A stretch of DNA of 64,000 bases from Aliiglaciecola sp. M165 (GCF_007197995.1 NZ_VKKH01000008.1:186001-250000), one strand, 5' to 3'; numbered from the stretch's first letter, positions 18,163 through 28,191 are shown. Translations and numbers: made by a program. Notes: generated by a model from the sequence alone, not told the origin.

Positions 18163-18356
18163 CGGACAACTTCTGCATGAATCTGCTAGGCGCTTGCCGT
18201 GTTTATTGATAAGGTTTGTTTTTAACTCAATCAGGTTCACCGTAAATCTGAAAGTGTTTATCAGGGTTAACACCGTTTTTCGTTTCATATTCATTTAATG
18301 TGCATTGACACGTTCAATCTTTACCGAGGTTGACGAGCGCAGTATAGGAGCTATAT

Positions 18357-20753
18357 GTGAAAACAATCAGTACACTAACAATACTACTACTTTTGTTTTT
18401 TTCTCACCCGGCCTTCGCACAAAGTCCGTCAATTGAGGAATTTACTCAAGATATGGAGCAACAAGAAGGCTTTTATACATTTTATTATCACCCTGACAGC
18501 GGCAAAATATATTTAAGAGTTGATCAGTTTGACCAAGCCTTTATTTTTCAAAGTAGTTTGCCTCAAGGCGTCGGCTCAAACGACATAGGCTTGGACCGAG
18601 GTCAACTAGGAGGGACGCGCCTAGTCGAATTTGAGCGGTTTGGGGATAAGGTGTTGCTGAAGCAGCTAAATACCGAATACCGAGTGAACACAAATAATGC
18701 AGCGGAAAGCGCAAGCATTGACCAGGCATTTGCTGACTCAGTCATTGCCGGACTGCCTGTTGTTGCGCAGCAGGAGGGCGCGGTGCTGGTCAACTACACA
18801 GATTTTTTATTGTCAGATATCCACGGCATCGCCAATCGATTAGATCGCACCAAACAGGGGAGCTATAAACTGGATAAATCTCGCAGTGGCGTTTATCTTT
18901 CAAGAAGCAAAAGCTTCCCGGACAACACTGAAATGGAAGCTTTGGTAACCTTTGGCGGCAGCAAACCTGGTCAATACGTCAGGCAAGTTACCCCAGCACC
19001 ACAAAGCATCAGTGTGCATCTTCATCATTCGCTCATTCAGCTACCCGACAACAATTATCAACCCCGACAATTTCACCCGTTTTCAGGATTTTGGAAGGTC
19101 AGTTATCAGGATTATTCGGTACCGATTGACGCCGCGATGGAACAAAAGCTCATTCCTCGTCATAGATTGGAGAAAAAAGATCCCAGCGCGCTTGTAAGCG
19201 AGGCAATTGAGCCGATAGTTTACTATCTGGATCCTGGTATACCAGAGCCGGTTAAAAGTGCCTTGTACGACGGCGCTATGTGGTGGAATCAAGCGTTCGA
19301 AGCGATTGGCTACAAAGATGCTTTTCAGGTGAAAACGCTGCCTGAAGACGCTGATCCTATGGATGTTCGCTATAACGTTATCCAGTGGGTGCATCGTGCG
19401 ACAAGAGGGTGGTCGTATGGCAGCTCAGTGATTGATCCTCGAACGGGAGAAATCCTGAAAGGGCACGTGACGCTGGGATCATTGCGAGTGCGCCAAGACC
19501 TATTAATCGCATTGGGACTCACGAGCCCATTTGATCATGTAAACGCATCTACTGAAGCACAACAACAAATGGCGTTAGCTCGTATTCGTCAGCTTTCCGC
19601 CCACGAAGTCGGACATACTTTGGGTATCGCGCATAATTTTGCGGCAAGCGAAGATGGTCGTGAGTCAGTAATGGACTATCCTCATCCCAAAGTTTCTGTT
19701 GTTGACGGAAAAGTTACACTAGATGGTGCTTACGATGTGGGCATGGGGCAATGGGATTTGCACACCATTGCTTACGGTTACCAGGATTTGCCCGCCGAAC
19801 AATCTGAGCACGCCTATTTAGAAAATGTTATCAATAAAGCACTAACTGCAGGTTTGTCGTATCAATCTGATCCTGATTCACGACCAAGTCATGCAGCAAA
19901 TGCTTCCGGTCACCTTTGGGATAATGGTAAAAACCCCATTGATGAATTGCAAAATCTGTTTGAAGTGAGAGCTACCGCATTAGCGGATTTTGGTATCAAT
20001 TCGATTCCCAGCGGCGCGTCATTATCTTCACTGCAAGAGTCACTTGTCCCGATTTACTATTTGCATCGTTATCAAATAGAAGCTGTCGCCAAGTTAATTG
20101 GAGGCGTGCATTATCAATACGAATTAAAAGGGGATTTTAGCCAGCCTAAAGGGGTATCTTTTGTCGACCAATCAGTGCAGCAGCGTGCTCTGGAAAGCAT
20201 GTTGTCAACGCTAGACTATCAATTTTTAAAACTACCTGATCCGTTGACGCAGCTCATAACACCTAAAGTTTATGGTGAGACAAATACCCGAGAGAGTTTT
20301 AATGGTCGCAATGGTCTGGTGTTTGATCCTATTAGTGCTGCTGAAGCTGGAGCAGGACATACGCTGTCTTTACTTTTGCAAACGCAGCGGCTTAATCGGT
20401 TGGTTTCCAGGCCTGTGAAAAGCAAAGACCAATTAACGGTCTCGACCCTGTTGAAGAGTTTATTTGAAAAAACGATTCAAAATAAGCCTAATAAGTTTAC
20501 GCAGCAGGTCAAAAATCGCGTGGACTACGTGGTGTTAAATTCGGTAATGAATGCCTTGCTGCAACCCGAGCTTGCGCCCGAGGCAAGAGGAATTATGCTC
20601 AATCAAGTGACATTGCTGCATAAATGGTTGAAGAAAAATAGCAGAGCAGAACAAAACCGTTCAATGGCGCAACAACTGGATTGGTTCATGCAATCAGGAG
20701 AGTGGAAAGGTGACTTCACAGTTAAGAGCTTACCACCAGGTTCGCCAATCTAA
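18357..20753 (+). CDS. Secreted zinc-dependent metalloprotease (DUF5117-type)
   Basis: A 798-residue exported protein with a signal peptide ending PAFAQ. The N-terminal half matches the DUF5117/5118 family (EGFYTFYYHPDSGKIYLRV, GLDRGQLGGTRLVEFERF). The zinc site is HEVGHTLGIAHNF at about residues 416-428, an extended HExxHxxGxxH like that of matrixin-type proteases, followed by VMDYPHP with the Met-turn. The start is GTG, supported by AGGAG seven bases before. Such proteins are widespread in Alteromonadales and Bacteroidetes; natural substrates are unknown. A bidirectional terminator separates it from the convergent receptor gene. Confidence 0.9.
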   Translation: MKTISTLTILLLLFFSHPAFAQSPSIEEFTQDMEQQEGFYTFYYHPDSGKIYLRVDQFDQAFIFQSSLPQGVGSNDIGLDRGQLGGTRLVEFERFGDKVLLKQLNTEYRVNTNNAAESASIDQAFADSVIAGLPVVAQQEGAVLVNYTDFLLSDIHGIANRLDRTKQGSYKLDKSRSGVYLSRSKSFPDNTEMEALVTFGGSKPGQYVRQVTPAPQSISVHLHHSLIQLPDNNYQPRQFHPFSGFWKVSYQDYSVPIDAAMEQKLIPRHRLEKKDPSALVSEAIEPIVYYLDPGIPEPVKSALYDGAMWWNQAFEAIGYKDAFQVKTLPEDADPMDVRYNVIQWVHRATRGWSYGSSVIDPRTGEILKGHVTLGSLRVRQDLLIALGLTSPFDHVNASTEAQQQMALARIRQLSAHEVGHTLGIAHNFAASEDGRESVMDYPHPKVSVVDGKVTLDGAYDVGMGQWDLHTIAYGYQDLPAEQSEHAYLENVINKALTAGLSYQSDPDSRPSHAANASGHLWDNGKNPIDELQNLFEVRATALADFGINSIPSGASLSSLQESLVPIYYLHRYQIEAVAKLIGGVHYQYELKGDFSQPKGVSFVDQSVQQRALESMLSTLDYQFLKLPDPLTQLITPKVYGETNTRESFNGRNGLVFDPISAAEAGAGHTLSLLLQTQRLNRLVSRPVKSKDQLTVSTLLKSLFEKTIQNKPNKFTQQVKNRVDYVVLNSVMNALLQPELAPEARGIMLNQVTLLHKWLKKNSRAEQNRSMAQQLDWFMQSGEWKGDFTVKSLPPGSPI

Positions 20754-20773
20754 TCGAACGATCAGAACATAAA

Positions 20774-20795
20774 AAAGCCGGCGTATGCCGGCTTT
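20774..20795. terminator. Bidirectional terminator
   Basis: AAAGCCGGC-GTAT-GCCGGCTTT has A and T runs on its two sides and lies between the convergent metalloprotease and receptor genes, so it can serve both. Confidence 0.9.
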
Positions 20796-20815
20796 GTTTT
20801 GTGTTGTTAGCGCGT

Positions 20816-23464
20816 TTAGAAACGCTTCTTCACTGTGATACCAAAAGTTCTTGGCTCTGACACATATGCATTTAACTTACCGCCTTGAATAGGCGTGTTG
20901 AAGTTAGTTTTATTGATATATTCTTCATCCAATAAGTTACGTGTCCAAATAATCACATCGGTATCGATGTCAGTAAAGTTCATGAAGAAGCGTAAATTTA
21001 GGATGTTGTAAGAATCTTGCAACGTTAGCGGGTCATTACTGCCATCTAGGTAGTAATCACCGGTATGGCTATACTCAGCCAAAACATGTGCATAGATACT
21101 ATCTGACAAATCGAAATCTTTTTTGACTGTGACAACTGCATAATCTTCTGGCTCACCACCAGGGCGATCACCAGTTCGGTCACAGAATCCGTTCAGATTA
21201 GCAATATCTGTGCTTTGCTGGCCCGGATCGGCAGGTAACTGACCATCTGGTGTGTTATGGAATTCAAATGCATTCCAGCAGTTTCCACGCTCGAAAGACT
21301 CATATTCAGCATTAACGCGTGCATACAAGAAGTTCACTTCAACTGTATCAACTGGGAACCAAGTCGCCTCAAGCTCAAGACCACTAATTTTGTAGTCACC
21401 AGCGTTTTGCAGGTTGAAGCCATTTCCGGTGAACGTATTCGCTTGGAAATCTTCAACTGTTGTGTAGTGTGCTGCGGCGTTGATTCGGAAGTTTTGCTCT
21501 GGGAAATCTTTTTTCAGGCCAAACTCAAATGATTCAGAGGTTTCAGCATCAAACACTGGAACAAAACCATCACCAATTCTATCTGTATTGGTACCGCCCG
21601 ACTTATAGCCAGTGCCATAAGATGCATACATCAGAGTGTCGCGATTAGGTTGATAACTCAACTTCAACGTACCCGTAATTTGGTCATCTTCCAGAGTCTC
21701 GATAATATCGGGACGGCTTGCCGTAGTAGCACCTAAAGCTTGGAAGCCCCATCCAGGCGTTTGGAAAGGAACAAATGCTTGCAAGGCCGCTTGACCTTCG
21801 GCAGTCATAATGTTGATTGAACCATCTGCGATACCCGCTGCAACAGCGCCTGCGACACCTGCACCATAGATCAAGGTGCCAGGAACAATTGTTTCAGGTA
21901 CGGCAGGGTTACCAATGCTGTTAAAGAAAGGCACAAACTCGGTACCGCCAGGGAGATTCTCAGAGAAAATTGTCGACAAATCTTTGGTTTCGTCTGTGTA
22001 GCGTAAACCAGCAGTTAAGGTGAATTCGTCATTGATTTTGTAATCAAATTGACCGAAAACCGCGTAACTTTCATGCTCTTGCTCTGCGATATGGTCAAAC
22101 CCTGTTCCTGCAGGAGCCGCTTGGGCTGAAGGTGCAATCAACCCGCCTGTTGCTGCACTTAGCGCATCAATACCACCAAGCAGTGGATCAAGTGCTCCTT
22201 GGAAATTAGACATAAAGAATGGGTTGAACAAGTCGTCGGTAAATAAACTGTAATCTAGATCTAAATCTTGCTGGAAATAATAAACACCAGCAATAAAGTT
22301 TAACTCATCGCTAGTGTAGTCAATGCGAAGTTCTTGCGAAAACGAATTTTGAGAAGAGTCATTTTTCGTTCCAAACAAAGGTGCATCGGTGAAATCACTG
22401 TCGATTAAGTCGAACGAGTCAAATTTACGATAGGCGGAGATTGCAACAAAACTGTAGTTGTCATCAATATCCCAATTAATTTCGGCTGAAATACCACGGT
22501 CTCGCATGCTTGATTCGGGTAAGAAAGACACAGCAATTTGACGATCAAAGAACGAATCACCGCCCGCAAATACGGTTCCACCTAGGGAAGGAAGAACTGC
22601 ATCAGTTCCAAAACGTCCTGGCACATTTAGCGCTTGAACATTACTCAACTGAACAGGGGCCCCACAACAGGTTTCATCAATTTCAGAGTAATCAGCAATG
22701 ATTCTTACAGAGACGTCTTCAGTCGGCGTGTATAGGGCTTGCAGGCGTGTACCCCAACGATCTCTGTCGTTGACCGCTTGGTGACCTAAATTGACATCTG
22801 TGACGATACCATCACGCTGGCTGCCAAAACCTGTTACGCGAAACGCCAAAACATCTTCAATTGCAGAAAATGATGTGGCACCAGACCAGTTTAACAGACC
22901 ATAGTTGCCTAATGTGCCTTCTACAAATGAATCGTCACCATCGTGGCTAGGTGCGACAGTTCTGACTAACACAGCACCAGAAGGTGTGTTTTTACCAAAT
23001 AGTGTACCTTGTGGACCACGCAACACTTCTACCGCAGCAACGTCGACCAGGTTATTGATCATGGAGTTTTGACGAGCGCGATAGACGCCATCAACATACA
23101 AACCGACCGATGATTCAAGGCCGAAGTTTTGCGAGGAGGTTCCAACCCCACGAATAGAGAAGCTTGAGTTGGTGGCGCTTTGACTTTGAAACGCACCTAA
23201 TCCAGGAACATTTGTTTGTAAATCGTACAAATCTTTAATGACAGCTTCTGCCATCTCATCACCTGTAAAGGCGGTAACCGCTACAGGGACTTCTTGAAGG
23301 TTTTGTGCACGTTTTTGTGCAGTAACGGTGATTGTTTCTAAACCTGAAACTTGCTCTTCCGTTTGCTCTTGCGCGAGCGCATTTGCGCCGCTTAGACCAA
23401 GCGATAATGCAACAAGCAATGGAATAGGTTTGCGCTTGAAATTCGATGGCAAATTCATACTCAT
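20816..23464 (-). CDS. TonB-dependent receptor
   Basis: An 882-residue outer-membrane receptor. The signal peptide ends near ANALAQ; the plug begins LETITVTAQKRAQNLQEVPV, the TonB-box/plug form common in sphingomonad- and Alteromonas-type receptors, and includes VEVLRGPQGTLFGKN. The barrel ends GITVKKRF with terminal Phe. The ligand is unknown; this subfamily is often linked to complex organic substrates rather than siderophores. The adjacent divergent acyl-CoA operon suggests uptake of a lipid-like or aromatic compound, but that is inference from position only. Confidence 0.9.
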   Translation of the reverse strand: MSMNLPSNFKRKPIPLLVALSLGLSGANALAQEQTEEQVSGLETITVTAQKRAQNLQEVPVAVTAFTGDEMAEAVIKDLYDLQTNVPGLGAFQSQSATNSSFSIRGVGTSSQNFGLESSVGLYVDGVYRARQNSMINNLVDVAAVEVLRGPQGTLFGKNTPSGAVLVRTVAPSHDGDDSFVEGTLGNYGLLNWSGATSFSAIEDVLAFRVTGFGSQRDGIVTDVNLGHQAVNDRDRWGTRLQALYTPTEDVSVRIIADYSEIDETCCGAPVQLSNVQALNVPGRFGTDAVLPSLGGTVFAGGDSFFDRQIAVSFLPESSMRDRGISAEINWDIDDNYSFVAISAYRKFDSFDLIDSDFTDAPLFGTKNDSSQNSFSQELRIDYTSDELNFIAGVYYFQQDLDLDYSLFTDDLFNPFFMSNFQGALDPLLGGIDALSAATGGLIAPSAQAAPAGTGFDHIAEQEHESYAVFGQFDYKINDEFTLTAGLRYTDETKDLSTIFSENLPGGTEFVPFFNSIGNPAVPETIVPGTLIYGAGVAGAVAAGIADGSINIMTAEGQAALQAFVPFQTPGWGFQALGATTASRPDIIETLEDDQITGTLKLSYQPNRDTLMYASYGTGYKSGGTNTDRIGDGFVPVFDAETSESFEFGLKKDFPEQNFRINAAAHYTTVEDFQANTFTGNGFNLQNAGDYKISGLELEATWFPVDTVEVNFLYARVNAEYESFERGNCWNAFEFHNTPDGQLPADPGQQSTDIANLNGFCDRTGDRPGGEPEDYAVVTVKKDFDLSDSIYAHVLAEYSHTGDYYLDGSNDPLTLQDSYNILNLRFFMNFTDIDTDVIIWTRNLLDEEYINKTNFNTPIQGGKLNAYVSEPRTFGITVKKRF

Positions 23465-23830
23465 AATGTGTTCTCGTGAAACTGTGTTAAGGGTTTATTC
23501 TAATTATTGGGGTAGGCGAGAGCTCAAAATTGCAGGCAGCGATTATATTAGGGAGTCGCTTTAGCCGGACAATTAGATGTCAACTCATCGTACCAATGCC
23601 TACGTTAACAAGAATTGAGGGGAAAAGTAAAAAAAATGTTATCCGTCTGTTAAATGTGGGCAGTGAATACATGCCAGGCTTTTGCTCGCTTGACGTTAGG
23701 CAATACGGGAACTTCAGCAGTATTGAACAGATTTGTTTGCTGGTTATTTATAATACTAATATAAAAGTATTAGGATAATTAATTAAACTTATAGACCCGC
23801 AGACTCTACTATTTTCGAAATTTATTTTGG
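23465..23830. promoter_or_regulatory. Divergent intergenic region with an inverted repeat
   Basis: This 366 bp gap separates the divergent receptor and the acyl-CoA dehydrogenase operon, and must hold both promoters. At 23751-23772, TAATACT and AGTATTA form a perfect 7 bp inverted repeat with an 8 bp spacer, 59 bp before the dehydrogenase start, a good place for an operator. I see no convincing gene here. Confidence 0.45.
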
Positions 23831-25069
23831 ATGACACCTATGCATTTCGATTACTCGCCTAAAACCCAATCGCTTCTTGATCGCCTCAATCAATTTATGA
23901 ATGAGCATATTTATCCTGTAGAACAAGAATATATTAATGCAGTGCACAACAACTCCGACCGGTGGTCCACGCCATCAATGATGGAGTCGTTAAAGGAAAA
24001 AGCTAAGGCAGCCGGCCTATGGAATCTATTTTTGCCTGAAGAATACCTTCCTTATGGTGCTGGGCTGACAAATCTCGAGTATGCCCCACTTTGCGAAGCC
24101 ATGGGGCGCGTACTATGGAGTTCAGAGGTATTTAACTGCAGCGCTCCTGATACAGGGAATATGGAAGTTTTGTCAAAGTACGGAAGTGACGCGCATAAAA
24201 AGCAATGGTTGGAGCCGCTTCTCAACGGTGAGATACGCAGCGCATTTGCGATGACTGAACCTGCTGTTGCCTCAAGTGATGCAACAAATATTGAGACAGC
24301 CATTGTGCGTGATGGTGACGAATACGTTATCAATGGTCGAAAGTGGTACACCAGTGGCGCGATGAATACTAATTGTAAAATTATGGTGGTGATGGGAAAA
24401 ACGGATCCTAGCGCTGACAGGCATCGCCAACAATCACAAATTCTGGTACCCATGGATACGGCTGGCGTGACGGTTGTTCGTCCCATGCAAGCGATGGGTT
24501 ATTACGATGAGCCCGTCGGTCACGCTGAGGTCGTGTTTGATAATGTTCGGGTTCCCGCTGCGAACTTGTTAGTAGGTGAAGGGGAGGGCTTTGCCATCGC
24601 ACAAGGTCGTTTAGGACCAGGTCGCATCCATCACTGCATGCGACTAATCGGTTGTGCTCAACGGGCTTTAGACTTGGCATGCGAAAGGGTGGAGCAACGG
24701 GTTGCTTTTGGACAACCACTAAGTAAACAACAATCGGTGAGAGAATCGATTGCACAGATGCATTGCGATATCGAACAAGCAAGGTTGTTAACCTTAAAAG
24801 CGGCTGACAAGATGGACCGCTATGGCAATAAAGTGGCGCGGGACATTATCGCTGCTATTAAAATTGTTGCGCCTAATATGGCTTGTAAGGTGATCGACCA
24901 AGCGATTCAGATGCATGGTGCGGCAGGGACGAGTCAGGATTTTACACTCTCTGCAACCTATGCTTATGCAAGAACAATCAAACTGGCTGATGGACCCGAT
25001 CAAGTGCACATGATGCAATTAGGCCGAAACTTGATCAAAGATCATGTTGGGCAAAGAGCCAATGGATAA
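23831..25069 (+). CDS. Acyl-CoA dehydrogenase, ACAD10/11-like
   Basis: A 412-residue FAD flavoenzyme. It shows the dehydrogenase sequence [68 protein letters not shown] and the C-terminal [23 protein letters not shown]. Together these fit the branch that in animals is the C-terminal half of ACAD10/ACAD11. The next gene encodes the matching phosphotransferase half as a separate protein. It heads a three-gene operon. In Pseudomonas putida a similar pair degrades 4-hydroxyvaleryl-CoA (levulinate pathway), so a 4-hydroxyacyl-CoA substrate is a reasonable guess. Confidence 0.88.
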   Translation: MTPMHFDYSPKTQSLLDRLNQFMNEHIYPVEQEYINAVHNNSDRWSTPSMMESLKEKAKAAGLWNLFLPEEYLPYGAGLTNLEYAPLCEAMGRVLWSSEVFNCSAPDTGNMEVLSKYGSDAHKKQWLEPLLNGEIRSAFAMTEPAVASSDATNIETAIVRDGDEYVINGRKWYTSGAMNTNCKIMVVMGKTDPSADRHRQQSQILVPMDTAGVTVVRPMQAMGYYDEPVGHAEVVFDNVRVPAANLLVGEGEGFAIAQGRLGPGRIHHCMRLIGCAQRALDLACERVEQRVAFGQPLSKQQSVRESIAQMHCDIEQARLLTLKAADKMDRYGNKVARDIIAAIKIVAPNMACKVIDQAIQMHGAAGTSQDFTLSATYAYARTIKLADGPDQVHMMQLGRNLIKDHVGQRANG

Positions 25070-25100
25070 TAATTAGTACCAGTTAAAAAGAGAGCACATT

Positions 25101-26141
25101 TTGACGCAATCAGATGTTAGTCAATTAAATGAAGCAGTCCTTGCTGAATACTTGCAAGATAAACTGCCTTCATTCTCTGGAAATTTGCGCGCTGAAAAGT
25201 TCGCTGGCGGTCAGTCCAATCCAACATTTAAATTGACCGTCGGTAATGATCACTATGTATTAAGGCGTCAGCCACCGGGTAAATTGCTCAAATCCGCGCA
25301 CGCGGTTGATCGCGAGTTCCGCGTACTCAAGGCACTTTCCAGTACGAATGTACCTGTCGCGGATGTTTACCATTTGTGCGAAGACACCTCTGTGATCGGC
25401 AGCATGTTTTATGTCATGCAATACATGGATGGCGAGGTGTATTGGGACAGCAGCTTACCTGAGATAGCCGAGCAACAAACTCGCAATGATATGTATCAAC
25501 AAATGAGCCATGTGCTGGCTGATTTGCACAGCGTTGATATTGAAAAAGTGGGATTATCTGATTACGGCAAACCGGGCAATTATTTTGAACGTCAGTTAAG
25601 TCGTTGGAGTGCCCAATACAAGTTGTCTGAAATTGATCCCATACCTGACATGGATACATTGATTAGGTGGTTAGAGGCTAATTTACCCGAAGATGATGGG
25701 CGGGTTTCTTTGGTCCACGGTGACTATCGATTGGACAATTTAATGTTTGCCAAGTCGGCGCCTAAAATAATCGCCGTTTTGGATTGGGAGCTGTCTACCC
25801 TGGGCCATCCACTGGCGGATTTAGCTTACCAGTGTATGCAATTACGACTTCCTGCCCATATTGGCCACTCAAGTGGTTTAGGGGGCGTTGATCGAGAAGC
25901 GCTGGGTATTCCCTCTGAAAAAGAGTTTATTGATCAATATTGCCATCGTGCCGGTATCGAAAATATTAGTAACTGGCATGTGTATCTTGCCTTTAGTTTT
26001 TTCCGGCTGGCAGCCATTGCACAAGGTGTGGCAAAACGCGCCCAAGAAGGGAATGCATCAAGCGATCAAGCAGGTAAAGTCGGTGCGATGGTTCCACCAC
26101 TGGCCAAAATGGCTGTAGAACTAATTAAGGAATTTGAATGA
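25101..26141 (+). CDS. APH-type phosphotransferase (ACAD10/11 kinase-domain / LvaA-like)
   Basis: A 346-residue kinase-fold enzyme. AEKFAGGQSNPTFKLTV and YVLRRQPPGKLLKSAHAVDRE form the nucleotide-binding lobe; LVHGDYRLDNLMF is the catalytic loop and VLDWELSTLGHPLADLAY the metal-binding DxD-like segment. This family pairs with acyl-CoA dehydrogenases and phosphorylates hydroxyacyl-CoA rather than antibiotics. The start is TTG with GAGAG upstream; its stop overlaps the next start by four bases (ATGA), showing translational coupling. Confidence 0.88.
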   Translation: MTQSDVSQLNEAVLAEYLQDKLPSFSGNLRAEKFAGGQSNPTFKLTVGNDHYVLRRQPPGKLLKSAHAVDREFRVLKALSSTNVPVADVYHLCEDTSVIGSMFYVMQYMDGEVYWDSSLPEIAEQQTRNDMYQQMSHVLADLHSVDIEKVGLSDYGKPGNYFERQLSRWSAQYKLSEIDPIPDMDTLIRWLEANLPEDDGRVSLVHGDYRLDNLMFAKSAPKIIAVLDWELSTLGHPLADLAYQCMQLRLPAHIGHSSGLGGVDREALGIPSEKEFIDQYCHRAGIENISNWHVYLAFSFFRLAAIAQGVAKRAQEGNASSDQAGKVGAMVPPLAKMAVELIKEFE

Positions 26142-27112
26142 AAGCAATTGTATGTAGAGAGTTTGCGAGCGTTGATAAGCTTGCCTATGAAGAGCTTCCG
26201 GATCCCGTTGCCAAAAAAGGTGAGGTGGTTGTTGATGTCAAAGCCTGTGGCGTAAATTTCCCAGATGGGCTGTTGGTACAAGGACTGTATCAAATGAAAC
26301 CGGATTTTCCTTTTATTCCTGGCAGTGAAGTAGCTGGAGTTATCAGTGAAATTGGTGAAGGGGTTCCGCATTTAAAAGTCGGCAGTAGGGTGATTGCCTT
26401 ATGCATGCTAGGTGGTTATGCGGAAAAAGTCGCAGTGCCAATGAGCCATGTGATGCCCATTCCTGATCAAATTCCAGATGATGAGGCAGCCGCATTGGTT
26501 ACCGCACATGCTACCGCGCATCACGCACTAAAACAGCGCGCAAATATTCAACCAGGTGAAACGCTTGTTGTCACGGGGGCAGCTGGCGGCACAGGTCTAG
26601 CGGCAGTGCAAATTGGTAAAGCAATGGGGGCGAAAGTTATTGCCGTGTGCTCGACCCAGGAAAAACTCGATGTCGCTAAGCAAAATGGTGCCGACATTCT
26701 GATCAATTATACTGAAAACGATTTAAAAACGGCGCTTAAAGAAGCCACTGGTGGTAAAGGTGCAGACGTTGTTTATGAGTGCGTAGGCGGCGATACGTTT
26801 CACGCATGCTCGCGCTCCATGGGCTGGAACGGGCGTTTACTGGTGATTGGTTTTGCTGGCGGAACTATTCCCGAATTTCCAGTTAACCTAGCACTGGTAA
26901 AAGGCTATTCCGTTGTGGGCGTATTTTGGGGCTCTTTTACGCAGCACCAACCGCAAGAGTTCCAACAGAATATGAAGGAGCTTATTGAATGGTATCTAAA
27001 AGGCCAGGTCAAAGTCATCGTTGACCAAACATTACCTCTAAAACAGGCTAAAGACGCCTTGAACAAGGTCATGGGGCGAGAAGTTAAAGGAAAGATGGCA
27101 CTTCAGCCTTAA
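26138..27112 (+). CDS. NADPH:quinone oxidoreductase-like MDR enzyme
   Basis: A 324-residue zinc-independent medium-chain reductase. GroES-like N-terminus (GVNFPDGLLVQGLYQ, PFIPGSEVAGVISE), then the Rossmann motif VTGAAGGTGLAAVQIG and the family segment MGWNGRLLVIGFAGG. It lacks the Cys/His ligands of zinc alcohol dehydrogenases. It is coupled to the phosphotransferase gene by a 4 bp overlap, so it likely reduces or oxidises an enoyl or keto intermediate of the same pathway. A terminator hairpin lies 40 bp downstream. Confidence 0.9.
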   Translation: MKAIVCREFASVDKLAYEELPDPVAKKGEVVVDVKACGVNFPDGLLVQGLYQMKPDFPFIPGSEVAGVISEIGEGVPHLKVGSRVIALCMLGGYAEKVAVPMSHVMPIPDQIPDDEAAALVTAHATAHHALKQRANIQPGETLVVTGAAGGTGLAAVQIGKAMGAKVIAVCSTQEKLDVAKQNGADILINYTENDLKTALKEATGGKGADVVYECVGGDTFHACSRSMGWNGRLLVIGFAGGTIPEFPVNLALVKGYSVVGVFWGSFTQHQPQEFQQNMKELIEWYLKGQVKVIVDQTLPLKQAKDALNKVMGREVKGKMALQP

Positions 27113-27152
27113 CAATCAGACTTGAACAACCCTAATCGAAATACTAAACTGC

Positions 27153-27175
27153 GGCCTCTTATTCAGAGGCCTTTT
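27153..27175 (+). terminator. Terminator-like hairpin overlapping the next gene's ribosome site
   Basis: GGCCTCT-TATTC-AGAGGCC followed by TTTT ends directly at the ATG at 27176. The right arm contains AGAGG, the only Shine-Dalgarno-like sequence for that ATG. Confidence 0.65.
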
Positions 27176-28153
27176 ATGTTTCAGTGCAAACGTTTCACAC
27201 CAATTATCATTAGTCTAGTGACAATTTCTTGCTTGGCGTTGAGTGGCTGTGCAAAGAATAAAATCGTTTACACCGAGGCTGAACAACAACAAATCACAGA
27301 ACATCAAGCGCTTGTTGATCAAGCCCAAAAATTTGTACATGCCAATTTATTTGCTGGCATGATCCAAGTTTGGAATACCGACAGAGCAGCTTGGAATGCG
27401 TACCTAAACGCGCAATTATGCGGCGCTGTTGATAAAGCTGAATTGATTGCACAAACCAGCAAAAAAAATCTGCCCATTTTTGTGAGTAATATGACTCAGG
27501 TCGCTAGCCATCAGGCGCTTTTTTTGGAACCCAACGAACAAGCAGCTTTAGAGGATGTGGCGCAACTCGCCTACCAACTTTTTAGTACCAGCTACGCCAA
27601 AGGCTATGCACGTCAAGTGAGTTTGGCCGATGAAATGTCACCTGGCATGCAAGAAGAAATGTGTCAGGGACGAGTATTGACAGATGAACAGCAAAACGAG
27701 GTTAATACAGGTTTACGCTGGACATCTTTTACCACACCGGTGCTGGCAAAAAACAACGGCTTGAACCCTCATGCTCAAAATGGTGAAAAGGCATTCCAAC
27801 AGCTTTTGCAGCAGCAATATGCGCAATTTGATGCTCTGGTGTATAGTCATGCTTACCAGCAATCTGAAGCCTATCAAGTATTGTTTTTTGAGGTAAATAA
27901 ATACGAAAACGTACAGTCTTATGGCGAGCATGTGAGCCGTTTGTCGGGAACGGCATTGGGAGCACAAAACAGTCAATTTCACGATGATTTTGCTTACCTG
28001 ATCCTCTCTTCCGGTTTTCACTGGGGTATGCTTTCTGTACTTGCCGTGTTAGAGGAAGAATATCCAAGATTGCATGATCGGAAAAAGCAGCAAGCAGCGA
28101 TTCAAATCAAAACCATTACTCAGGAAATTGAGGCAAAAAATCAACAAGGGTAG
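27176..28153 (+). CDS. Putative lipoprotein of unknown function
   Basis: A 325-residue protein. The signal MFQCKRFTPIIISLVTISCL ends in lipobox LSGC. The mature part is mostly alpha-helical and Gln/Ala-rich, with single Cys residues in NAQLCGAV and EEMCQGR that may pair. No catalytic motif and no family are recognised. The preferred ATG 27176 gives a lipoprotein signal directly; an in-frame TTG at 27122 would place a hairpin inside the coding region. It is just downstream of the acyl-CoA operon but beyond its apparent terminator. Confidence 0.65.
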   Translation: MFQCKRFTPIIISLVTISCLALSGCAKNKIVYTEAEQQQITEHQALVDQAQKFVHANLFAGMIQVWNTDRAAWNAYLNAQLCGAVDKAELIAQTSKKNLPIFVSNMTQVASHQALFLEPNEQAALEDVAQLAYQLFSTSYAKGYARQVSLADEMSPGMQEEMCQGRVLTDEQQNEVNTGLRWTSFTTPVLAKNNGLNPHAQNGEKAFQQLLQQQYAQFDALVYSHAYQQSEAYQVLFFEVNKYENVQSYGEHVSRLSGTALGAQNSQFHDDFAYLILSSGFHWGMLSVLAVLEEEYPRLHDRKKQQAAIQIKTITQEIEAKNQQG

Positions 28154-28191
28154 GCAACTCGATTTGTTGGTCTGCCTGAATATCAGACACA

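Noticed and set aside
23530-23778. An 82-codon frame between the receptor and the acyl-CoA dehydrogenase
   Set aside because: No ribosome site and no protein-like pattern; it overlaps the inverted repeat at 23751.
25101-26141. Aminoglycoside resistance kinase
   Set aside because: The APH fold is there, but the sequence and the coupling to acyl-CoA genes fit the ACAD10/11-LvaA family.
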